Shown: positions 1-6,716 of the stretch, piece after piece
Layout: every line of letters starts with the position of its first letter
Numbering within the stretch: the stretch's first letter is position 1
Source: Rickettsia typhi
GTDB taxonomy: Bacteria > Pseudomonadota > Alphaproteobacteria > Rickettsiales > UBA1997
Reading direction: 5' to 3'
Assembly: GCA_945898025.1 (NCBI GenBank)
Contig: CAMDGT010000034.1
Location: forward strand, 1 to 8,991
Length of the DNA: 8,991 nt
Position numbers and translations under genes: made by a program
The notes under the pieces: generated by a model
Told to the model about the DNA's origin: nothing
What the model saw: the letters and a program-made list of their open reading frames with translations, nothing else
Databases searched by the model: none

Positions 1-1
1 T

Positions 2-976
2 GTTGCTACTACCAGCTTGACTAACCCCAATAATAATGATATTTTTTCAGGAAATCGCTCAACTCGCTTTTCGCTCAAAGCAAATATTGATACTGTTTCG
101 TTATATGCTATTGATGTTATGGAGTTAAGTAAAAAGCTTAATTTTACAACCGCTATTCGTTTTGATAATTTGAAATCTACTCAAAATCAATCAATTCCAA
201 CTTCACAAAATCTTTCTAGAACCGATAATGCAATTAATTATAACTTTGCATTACTTTATAAATTAAACGAAAATTCTAGTTATTATTTTAACTATGGCAC
301 CTCTTTTAATCCAGTTTCAGATCAAATAACCTTAACGGATACTAGTTCAGTTAGCTTAGTCAATAGTGCGGTGGAGAAAAATAAGATTTATGAAGTTGGC
401 GGTAAATGGTCTTGGTTAAAGAAAAGTCTAAATAGTGCGGTTTCAATGTTTCGTATCGAAAAATATAATGCAAGAGAAAGAAATAGTAGCAATTTGTATG
501 TAGTGGTTGGAGAACAAAGAGTTGATGGAATTCAAGCTCAAATTACAGGCAATATTACCAAGAAATTAAAAATTAACACTAGTTATAGTTTGTTAAACAG
601 TAAGGTCGTTAAGTCTTTTGATAGCACAAGGTTAGGGCATCAATTAGTCAATGTGCCGTTACATAGTTTCAATGTTTTCAGTAACTATCAATTAAGTAAA
701 ACTCTTGAAATTGGTGGTGGTTTCAATGCCTTAGCAAAAAGATATGCAAGCACTTCAAATGATGTGAATGCCAAGGTGCCAAGAAGTGCATCTGGTTATT
801 TAGTGGCTAATTTTATGGCTAAATACACCCCTCCTGCTAAATTGCTCGAAGGATTAGAAGTGCAGTTTAATATCGATAACTTATTCAATAAAAAATTTAG
901 TGATCAAATTTATTCTTCTTATGTTGTTCCTGCACAGGGAAGAGTAGCAACAATAACTGTTAACACTAAATTTTAG
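2..976 (+). CDS. TonB-dependent catecholate siderophore receptor, C-terminal part (Fiu/PiuA-like), cut by left edge
   Basis: This is the C-terminal ~325 residues of an outer-membrane beta-barrel that imports ferric siderophore using TonB energy. The frame is open to the left edge, so the apparent TTG start at 17 is not real; the N-terminal plug and signal peptide lie outside the window. Family features visible: YYFNYGTSFNP, a strand signature of Fiu/FhuE-type receptors; EVGGKWSWL, the usual 'EVG.KW' strand; GEQRVDGIQAQITG; the penultimate-strand pattern FNIDNLFNKKF; and a C-terminal phenylalanine (ITVNTKF), the outer-membrane insertion signal recognised by the Bam complex. Alternating polar and hydrophobic strands fill the rest. 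A usual family member has about 700-750 residues, so less than half is present. The adjacent downstream PiuC-type dioxygenase supports a catecholate receptor of the Fiu/PiuA group. The exact ligand is not readable. Confidence 0.93.
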   Translation, partial: VATTSLTNPNNNDIFSGNRSTRFSLKANIDTVSLYAIDVMELSKKLNFTTAIRFDNLKSTQNQSIPTSQNLSRTDNAINYNFALLYKLNENSSYYFNYGTSFNPVSDQITLTDTSSVSLVNSAVEKNKIYEVGGKWSWLKKSLNSAVSMFRIEKYNARERNSSNLYVVVGEQRVDGIQAQITGNITKKLKINTSYSLLNSKVVKSFDSTRLGHQLVNVPLHSFNVFSNYQLSKTLEIGGGFNALAKRYASTSNDVNAKVPRSASGYLVANFMAKYTPPAKLLEGLEVQFNIDNLFNKKFSDQIYSSYVVPAQGRVATITVNTKF

Positions 977-977
977 C

Positions 978-1697
978 ATGATTATTACCATCAAGCAATT
1001 ATTAAGTCAGCAACAATTAACGAAATTTAATCAAATTCTTGAGGGTTCTAATTGGTTAAATGGAAAAGCGACAGCTGGTCATCAGGCATTAAAAGTTAAA
1101 AATAATCAACAATTATTACCAGACAACCCTGTTATTAAATCTTTAAGTGATGAAATAATATCATCTCTTGAAGCTAATGATATTTTTATTTCCGCAACAC
1201 TGCCAGCTAGAATTTTCCCTCCTGCCTTTAATCGTTACGATCAAGGAAACTCTTACGGAGCCCATATTGACAATGCTCTTCGCAGTTTTAATAATGTCAA
1301 CAACTCTTCTAAAAATTGGTTTCGTAGCGACATTTCGGCAACATTATTTTTAAGTGATCCGGCTAGCTATGAAGGGGGTGAGTTGGTTATTAAGCACGAT
1401 TTAGGGGTTCAACAAATTAAACTCAATGCGGGCGATATAATTATTTATCCAGCTAATACTATTCATCAGGTAAATGAAGTTAAATCTGGCACAAGGTTAG
1501 CTTCTTTTTTTTGGATAGAGTCAATGGTTAAAAACACTGAAGAGAGATCTATTTTATTCAATATAGATAATAATATCAGAAATATTTCGCAAAAATTTAG
1601 AGAAAAAAATATTTCTGATAATCAAAATATTGTCGAATTAACTGGCATTTATCATAATTTATTAAGAAAATGGGCTAATACCATTTCCACTTTCTAA
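978..1697 (+). CDS. piuC: PKHD-type Fe(II)/2-oxoglutarate dioxygenase, PiuC/YbiX family
   Basis: A complete 239-residue cytoplasmic non-haem iron oxygenase; YbiX and PiuC are about 226. The double-stranded beta-helix site is intact: HxD at H96 and D98 (YGAHIDNALR), the distal iron ligand H163 (NTIHQVNEV) and the 2-oxoglutarate-binding R173 (SGTRLASFFWIES). Other family landmarks are RYDQGNSYG, SATLFLSDPASYEGGELVI and the C-terminal LTGIYHNLLRKWA. The extra length sits partly after the HxD motif, in an Asn/Ser-rich stretch around residues 104-113. The ATG follows the receptor stop (974-976) by one base, with no recognisable Shine-Dalgarno sequence, so translation is probably coupled to the receptor. 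The family is encoded next to fiu in E. coli and piuA in Pseudomonas and is iron-linked; its in vivo substrate is uncertain. The last codons lie in the stem of a terminator-like hairpin. Confidence 0.95.
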   Translation: MIITIKQLLSQQQLTKFNQILEGSNWLNGKATAGHQALKVKNNQQLLPDNPVIKSLSDEIISSLEANDIFISATLPARIFPPAFNRYDQGNSYGAHIDNALRSFNNVNNSSKNWFRSDISATLFLSDPASYEGGELVIKHDLGVQQIKLNAGDIIIYPANTIHQVNEVKSGTRLASFFWIESMVKNTEERSILFNIDNNIRNISQKFREKNISDNQNIVELTGIYHNLLRKWANTISTF

Positions 1698-1722
1698 AAT
1701 TAACAGTGGAAATGGTATTAGC
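1674..1722. terminator. Bidirectional terminator-like hairpin between convergent piuC and res
   Basis: A perfect 18-bp inverted repeat: the left arm 1674-1691 begins GCTAATACC and the right arm 1705-1722 ends GGTATTAGC, separated by a 13-base AT-rich loop. The left arm encodes the C-terminus of PiuC, and the stop codons of both flanking genes lie within the element (1695-1697 plus strand, 1718-1720 minus strand). No clean U-run follows on the plus strand. On the minus strand a mixed T-rich stretch follows shortly after the stem. The position between convergent genes and the perfect stem favour termination in both directions. Confidence 0.75.
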
Positions 1723-4393
1723 TAATAAATAATTTTATCAATTGCCGAAAAGAAGTTGGTTTATATTTTTCAAATTCTTCTTGTTTTATTAGTAAAGCTG
1801 TAAATCTAGCATCTTTTTGAATAAAATTTATATCACTACACCATTGATGAAGTCTTTTTAGTTTTTCAATATCATCTAAATCTTCTCTTCCCTTGGTTTC
1901 AACTATATAAATTTCTTTATTACTTAACTTAACAAAAAAATCAGGATAATAATTGCTTATTTCTCCATCTGAATTTTTGTAATCAATTCTAAATTGAACC
2001 GCAAAATAGTTTTTAGCATAAGAAATTATATCCTCGCAATTCTCAAGAAAGCCAGCAAATTCAAGCTCAAAACGACTATCACCAATGATCTTGTTAAAAG
2101 CACTTTTCTTTGGTATTAAATATCCTTGTTCTCTTATCGCAAACGGTCTTGATTTGCTAATTTTTATATAATCTTTAATTTCCGCATCGCCCTTATCAAC
2201 AACTGTTAGTAAATTAATTTGTTTTTTGAATGTCTCGATAATGGTTTTTGTTGCTTCAATCTCTGATAAATTCCGTAAAATATTTAAATCATTGAGATCA
2301 ATTTTTTTAACAAACAAATAATCTGTAATAAATATTTTTACCTTCTCAAACATAATATCAAAACCACTAACCAATCTTAGTTCTTTCATTATGGTTTGCG
2401 TAAAGAATCCGACAGCACTTTGATAGTTTGGAATAAAGTAATTATCTAATTCAGTTGTATGAGTTTTTTGATCAGATGCTATGTCTCTAAATACAATTTC
2501 TTTCTTCTCACTTTCACTAAAAATTTTTATATCAATCTTATTATAAACAAAGCTATCAAGATTTAACTCTGAAAGATTTTTATATTCTCTGTAAATTCTA
2601 GGGGTTAAGACAGGAATCTTAATATCAAGTTCATCAATATTTTTCTTTAAGTTTTCTTTATCAATTTCAATAATAATTGGTGATTTAGGCTCGAATCCTT
2701 CACCCATCTTCTTTGTCTCAAGCTCAATACCTTCGCTTTTTATAGATTCCACAAAATCCATAAAAGCCTGTGTCCCTATAACGCTTACATATTCAACAAT
2801 ATCAGATCCTCTATACATTCTTCTTAATCCCCTTCCAAGAGTTTGCTCTGGCAAAATATTGCTTTTTGCTGAATAGGCTCTTAAACCAACTATTGTGGTA
2901 ACATTTTTAGTATCCCAACCTTCTTTAAGCATTAAAACCGAAATTATCGCTTTATACGGGCTTTCTATATTATCAATTTCATTTGATGCTTTTCTTAATT
3001 TTTTTAACTCTTCCTCATTTTTACTGCTAATATTTTCAGAAATTTCTCCGCTTTTATTGGTATGTATTGTCAATACTGCGTTTTTAAATTCGGGATAAGT
3101 GTTTTCAAGATATTCTGATACATCATCGCAATTTGTTGTATCGTCAGTCATTATAAAAAATACCGCTTTCTTGCCAATTTTGATATGCTGTTCATAAACT
3201 TTTTTCCACTCCAAATATCCAAGGTGAATATAATCTTTATATTTTTCTGTATATTTTGAACTTTTATATTCTTGTAATTTTGCTCTACTTGCTTGATCTG
3301 GCAAAACAGGATGCTTGGTAACATTTTGATGAATTGCTTCTACTAAAGAATAATCCGAAACAGTTTGCGCAAATATGGCGCCGTTATTGTGTTTAGGTGT
3401 TGCCGTAACATCAACTTGAATAGAAAGTTTTTTGCCTTTCATCTTCATTTTGTTGCTAATGTCTTCAATTGATTTAAACCATGCCAACTTCTCATGGTGA
3501 ATATGGTGAGCCTCATCATTAATAACCATTAATTCATCAATATCCCTTATTATATCACTCAAATTTACCTTAGAATCATTTGTTTTTGCAACAGGCTTAC
3601 TGCCAAGAAAATACTCCGATGTATCTTCATCTTCAAAACTAGCTATATTTTCTTTGCTGGTATAAACTCTGTGAATGTTGGTAAGAAATATATTGCCAGC
3701 TTTTCTAGCAACTCTAACATCATCTTGAAAATGAATAGAAATTTGAAAATCATCTCTCCAATTTTGCCCTTCAAAACCATTGTCAGGCAGAATTGGATCT
3801 GCAAAAAATATTCTTAATCCTGCAAAATCGGTTTTAATTCTATCAAGAACAATAATATTTGGTGCGATTAACAAAAAGTTACGAGAAAGTTCGGAATCTT
3901 GTTCGTATAATTTGTGAAAATAACTCCATGCAACTAAAAGGCTCATTACTTTAGTTTTGCCGCTTCCTGTTGCCATTTTAATTACTAATCTTAGCCAATC
4001 TTCAGGAAACATTGAAGAAGAAACCGCACCAGATGAATCATATCTGATTAAATCATATTTATCTTGGGTTTTTGCAACCTCATAAAGCCATATTATTGTT
4101 TCTAATGCTTCTCTTTGGGCAAAATAATATTGAAAACTAAATGTTTCATTGTCTGCATTATCCAGTAAATGCTCTGTTTGAAACCACCACTTTAAAAGAG
4201 CCTTGCTGGTATTGCTTGCACCGTCATATTTATCATCTCGCCATTTTTTAACCTCTATTCTAATTTTATGAACCAGTGGGGGTAATAATTTTTCATATCC
4301 TTTTTCTCGTAAATCTTCATCGGCAGGAAACCATCTAATTGATGGATCTAGTATTTTGTAGGGAGATGTTGGGAAGTTTTTATGTAAAGCCAT
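1718..4393 (-). CDS. res: Type III restriction endonuclease, Res (helicase-nuclease) subunit
   Basis: Res is the ATP-dependent translocating and cleaving subunit of a type III restriction enzyme and acts in complex with Mod. Residue numbers here count from a possible TTG at 4402, giving 894 aa. Superfamily 2 helicase motifs are in order: Walker A MATGSGKTK (143-151), Walker B DEAH (296-299), motif III TAT (333-335) and motif VI QTLGRGLRR (520-528). A C-terminal PD-(D/E)xK nuclease is present: P820-D821 (YYPDFFVKL), then E835-T-K837 (YIVETKGRED). The N-terminus (NFPTSPYKILDPSIRWFPAD) is typical of a widespread Res subgroup. All key residues are intact and the frame has no break. The ATG at 4393 is preferred, giving 891 aa, eight bases into the frame after the mod stop (4401-4399); the TTG at 4402 overlaps that stop in TTGA. 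No clear ribosome binding site is seen, so coupling to mod is likely. Activity depends on whether the damaged upstream Mod still works. Confidence 0.95.
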   Translation of the reverse strand: MALHKNFPTSPYKILDPSIRWFPADEDLREKGYEKLLPPLVHKIRIEVKKWRDDKYDGASNTSKALLKWWFQTEHLLDNADNETFSFQYYFAQREALETIIWLYEVAKTQDKYDLIRYDSSGAVSSSMFPEDWLRLVIKMATGSGKTKVMSLLVAWSYFHKLYEQDSELSRNFLLIAPNIIVLDRIKTDFAGLRIFFADPILPDNGFEGQNWRDDFQISIHFQDDVRVARKAGNIFLTNIHRVYTSKENIASFEDEDTSEYFLGSKPVAKTNDSKVNLSDIIRDIDELMVINDEAHHIHHEKLAWFKSIEDISNKMKMKGKKLSIQVDVTATPKHNNGAIFAQTVSDYSLVEAIHQNVTKHPVLPDQASRAKLQEYKSSKYTEKYKDYIHLGYLEWKKVYEQHIKIGKKAVFFIMTDDTTNCDDVSEYLENTYPEFKNAVLTIHTNKSGEISENISSKNEEELKKLRKASNEIDNIESPYKAIISVLMLKEGWDTKNVTTIVGLRAYSAKSNILPEQTLGRGLRRMYRGSDIVEYVSVIGTQAFMDFVESIKSEGIELETKKMGEGFEPKSPIIIEIDKENLKKNIDELDIKIPVLTPRIYREYKNLSELNLDSFVYNKIDIKIFSESEKKEIVFRDIASDQKTHTTELDNYFIPNYQSAVGFFTQTIMKELRLVSGFDIMFEKVKIFITDYLFVKKIDLNDLNILRNLSEIEATKTIIETFKKQINLLTVVDKGDAEIKDYIKISKSRPFAIREQGYLIPKKSAFNKIIGDSRFELEFAGFLENCEDIISYAKNYFAVQFRIDYKNSDGEISNYYPDFFVKLSNKEIYIVETKGREDLDDIEKLKRLHQWCSDINFIQKDARFTALLIKQEEFEKYKPTSFRQLIKLFIS

Positions 4394-4398
4394 TAGAT

Positions 4399-6345
4399 TC
4401 AAATATTTAAATTTATTACTTTCATTGTATCATTGCCAAAAATATCAACTACCTTAATGGCAATTTTTCTTTTGCCCTTAGAAACCTCTTTGGCGACACT
4501 TTTTAACTCAACTGAACGATCCTTTTTTGTTCTAAATGATTGCCATTCATTTTCAAAAACATAACTTCCTGTCCAATATTCTTCCCATTGTCCATTTTCT
4601 TCATTTTTGGTTTTAATGATTTCTTTTTTACTCTCAAAATCAAAATCAATCGCCCAATAATCAATCCAATCTGTCCAATTTTTTGTTAGAATTTCACGAG
4701 TAATAATTCCGTTATTATCTTTGCAAATTTTTTTAATTACTCCATTTTCAATAACCACTTTATTGCCACCATTTTTCATTGAAGCCTCAATATTTTCGAC
4801 AATATCTTGATTATAATAGGCGGCAAAATCAGTTAACTCTATTTCAACAAAATTATTTTTAACAATTGACTTAACTTCAATGTAAGAAACATCGTGAAAC
4901 TGCACCTGATTTTTCTCTATTGCTCTTTTATCAAAAACTTCTCTGGGAATTTGTTTTAATGAGAGATCGACCCCTCTTTGTTTTGCATAATCCCTGAAGG
5001 TAGCGATATTCATTTCATATTCAAAAGCCAAAATATCGGCTTTGGTAATTTGTTTTTCTATACATTCTTTGATTGCATCTTCAACAAATGCCTTTGAAGC
5101 TGGCAAGCTTACCGAACCAATTGCCACAACTCGCCCAGCTTTTTTGGCAACAAAATTTCTAAAATTATCAATTTTTTCTGCTTTATATGCTTTTATAATG
5201 AGATTAACAAAATCCTTTTCTTTCTTCTGCTGTTGTTTTTGTTTTTGCTCTTCTCTTAAATTTTGATTAATGCCAACAAAATGTTGTCTTTCATATTTGC
5301 CTAAATTCAAAATTTCAAAAGCACGAAAATCTTTGCTGTTATTTTTTAATTCTCGCTGAACTCCAATCATTCTTTTTCTCGTGGTGTGAATCGAAAATTT
5401 ACCTAAATCAGAGCCAATCCATTTACGACCAAGCTTTTCTGCAACTGCCAAAGTTGTGCCAGAACCACAAAAAAAATCGGCAACAAGATCACCTTCGTTG
5501 GAGGATGATTTTATAATTCTTTCGAGAAGAGATTCTGGTTTTTGGGTGGGGTAGCCGACATATTGATTATCTCCACCCTTAACTATTGGTAAATCATTCC
5601 ATGTGTCAGTTAAAGGTGCACCTTCTGGCATGTAGTATCTTCCTCTTACTGTGTCTCGATACTTTTTATCATTTTCGTCAGTTTTATTAAATTGCTTTGG
5701 ATCTTTTAAAGCTACGTATTGAATATTAAAAATCGCTTCATCAACTTCTTTAAAAAATCTAAATATAGTATCGTGTTTTCTTGAGAAGTGGCTTGGGTTT
5801 ATTTTAAATTGATTGCCATAATGCCATATTATTTCATTTCCAAAATTCTCTCTTCCAAAAACCTCATCGAGTGCCATTCTAATATAAGAGTTTACCCTAT
5901 AATCACAATGAACATAAATACTACCATCATCGGCAAGTAAATCTCTCATTAAAATCAATCTTTCGTAAATCATCGCAATAAAACTATCGGTGCCTCTTCC
6001 CCAAGTATCACGATAGGCAAGCTCTTCAAGCACATTTGGCTTTTTAGTTAATTCATCTTCGCCAATTTCAATCTTCATTGAAAAATCAGCTCCAACATCA
6101 AAAGGCGGATCAATGTAAATTAATTTTAAACCACCTTGTTTTTCAATTTCTTCTCTTAAAGCTCCATTTTTAAGGCTTGATAAAATTAATTTGTTATCGC
6201 CCCAAATTAGCTTATTTGTCCAGCCTTTGATTTGTCTACCTCTATCGTCAAGATCAAAAAAATTTCCTTGTATTTTTGCTTCATCAGTCTTTTCAGCTCT
6301 TGGTTCATCAATAATTTCAATTGATTGAAATGGCAAAACTAACAT
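4399..6345 (-). CDS. mod: Type III DNA methyltransferase, Mod subunit (5' end damaged; internal ATG start proposed)
   Basis: Mod is the methylation and sequence-recognition subunit of a type III system and transfers a methyl group from S-adenosylmethionine to adenine. Numbering here is from a TTG at 6447, giving 682 aa. The beta-class motif order is visible: catalytic DPPF (113-116, LIYIDPPFDVGADFS), a target-recognition stretch at about 200-290, YPTQKP (300-304), then the AdoMet-binding FFCGSGTTLA (325-334). Residues 401-411 form a Gln/Lys-rich linker, and the C-terminus ends in FENEWQSFRTKKD and VDIFGNDTMKVI, typical of this subgroup. Residues 1-34 from the TTG do not look like Mod. Family-like sequence starts at VLPFQSIEIIDEPRAEK, right after the ATG at 6345, so I place the start there (648 aa). 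The usual preceding ~50 residues are found in another frame (see the entry at 6343-6499). The stop overlaps the alternative res start. The methylase core is complete, so activity remains possible. Confidence 0.88.
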   Translation of the reverse strand: MLVLPFQSIEIIDEPRAEKTDEAKIQGNFFDLDDRGRQIKGWTNKLIWGDNKLILSSLKNGALREEIEKQGGLKLIYIDPPFDVGADFSMKIEIGEDELTKKPNVLEELAYRDTWGRGTDSFIAMIYERLILMRDLLADDGSIYVHCDYRVNSYIRMALDEVFGRENFGNEIIWHYGNQFKINPSHFSRKHDTIFRFFKEVDEAIFNIQYVALKDPKQFNKTDENDKKYRDTVRGRYYMPEGAPLTDTWNDLPIVKGGDNQYVGYPTQKPESLLERIIKSSSNEGDLVADFFCGSGTTLAVAEKLGRKWIGSDLGKFSIHTTRKRMIGVQRELKNNSKDFRAFEILNLGKYERQHFVGINQNLREEQKQKQQQKKEKDFVNLIIKAYKAEKIDNFRNFVAKKAGRVVAIGSVSLPASKAFVEDAIKECIEKQITKADILAFEYEMNIATFRDYAKQRGVDLSLKQIPREVFDKRAIEKNQVQFHDVSYIEVKSIVKNNFVEIELTDFAAYYNQDIVENIEASMKNGGNKVVIENGVIKKICKDNNGIITREILTKNWTDWIDYWAIDFDFESKKEIIKTKNEENGQWEEYWTGSYVFENEWQSFRTKKDRSVELKSVAKEVSKGKRKIAIKVVDIFGNDTMKVINLNI

Positions 6346-6499
6346 TGCAAATATCTTGATTCTTGCCATTCCAAAGAAGTTCAACTTCTTTTTTATCGAC
6401 AAAAAGCAAAAAGCGATATTTTTCAGGCAACGGCTTTGCTGATTCAATAAGTTTTATTATATCTCTTTTTCGTGTTCTGTTATTTGTAATATTGTATAT
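6343..6499 (-). pseudogene. mod: Detached 5' end of mod in another frame, without ATG
   Basis: Reading the minus strand from 6499 down to about 6343 gives about 50 codons including YNITNNRTRKRD, IIKLIESAKPLPEKYRF, LLFVDKKEVEL and LLWNGKNQDICNV. This matches what I know of the N-terminus of this Mod subgroup (KPLPEKYRFLLF, VELVWNGK). The frame then runs into TGA. The main mod frame, offset by one base, continues with the expected VLPFQSIEI. Dropping a single base, for example the A at 6340, joins them as DICNV-VLPFQ. At the 5' side, a TAA lies just above 6499 and no ATG, GTG or TTG begins this segment; the expected start is ATA (6499-6497) or ATT (6490-6488). The simplest readings are an indel plus loss of the start codon, or a sequencing error plus an unusual start. 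Confidence 0.75.
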
Positions 6500-6716
6500 T
6501 TTTTAGTTTTTTATTAGATAGACTTTAGGGACTTTTTCTTGATTGCGATCTAAAAAAAGATAGCTAGATTTTCATTTTTATTCCAATGTCATTTTCAACC
6601 TATTTATTTTTTTCCTTCTACTTTAACAAGGGTATTTAGCTTCTAAGATAAAGCCCCTATTGCCTGCTAGTATTGTGCCATTTTCAATCTTACAATTTTA
6701 AATTTACTAATTTTAA
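6500..6716. other. AT-rich intergenic spacer upstream of mod, no gene seen
   Basis: Stop codons interrupt all frames I read here, and I recognise no gene or RNA. It should contain the promoter of mod-res and any terminator of the upstream ileS-like gene. No sigma-70 promoter stands out from the AT-rich background. It holds one weak hairpin, annotated separately. Homology to IleRS does not continue past the stop at 6717 in the frames I read. Confidence 0.5.
6629..6658 (-). terminator. Weak hairpin downstream of the ileS-like frame
   Basis: AGGGTATTTAG and CTAAGATAAAGCCCCT form an imperfect stem with bulges around a CTT loop. On the minus strand it lies about 60 bases after the stop of the chimeric gene and is followed by AT-rich sequence, but not by a U-run directly. 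It could be a terminator or a chance structure. Confidence 0.25.

Noticed and set aside
17..19. TTG as start of the siderophore receptor
   Set aside because: The frame is open to the left edge and the protein begins in the middle of the barrel, so the gene continues upstream.
1168..1353. Second plus-strand frame inside piuC
   Set aside because: Out-of-frame shadow of a clearly real and conserved gene.
2895..3098. Plus-strand open frame opposite res
   Set aside because: Antisense of conserved helicase-core codons; Leu/Ser/Phe-rich shadow composition.
5215..5250. Repeat tract in mod (Gln/Lys linker) as a phase-variation switch
   Set aside because: The tract is degenerate, without a uniform short unit, and the frame is intact across it.
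5042..5266. Plus-strand open frame opposite mod (Phe/Cys-rich)
   Set aside because: It is the antisense of the Lys/Gln-rich linker of Mod; low complexity and no family match.
6346..6447. TTG at 6447 as the start of mod
   Set aside because: The 34 residues before the ATG at 6345 do not resemble Mod, while the alternate frame over the same bases does.
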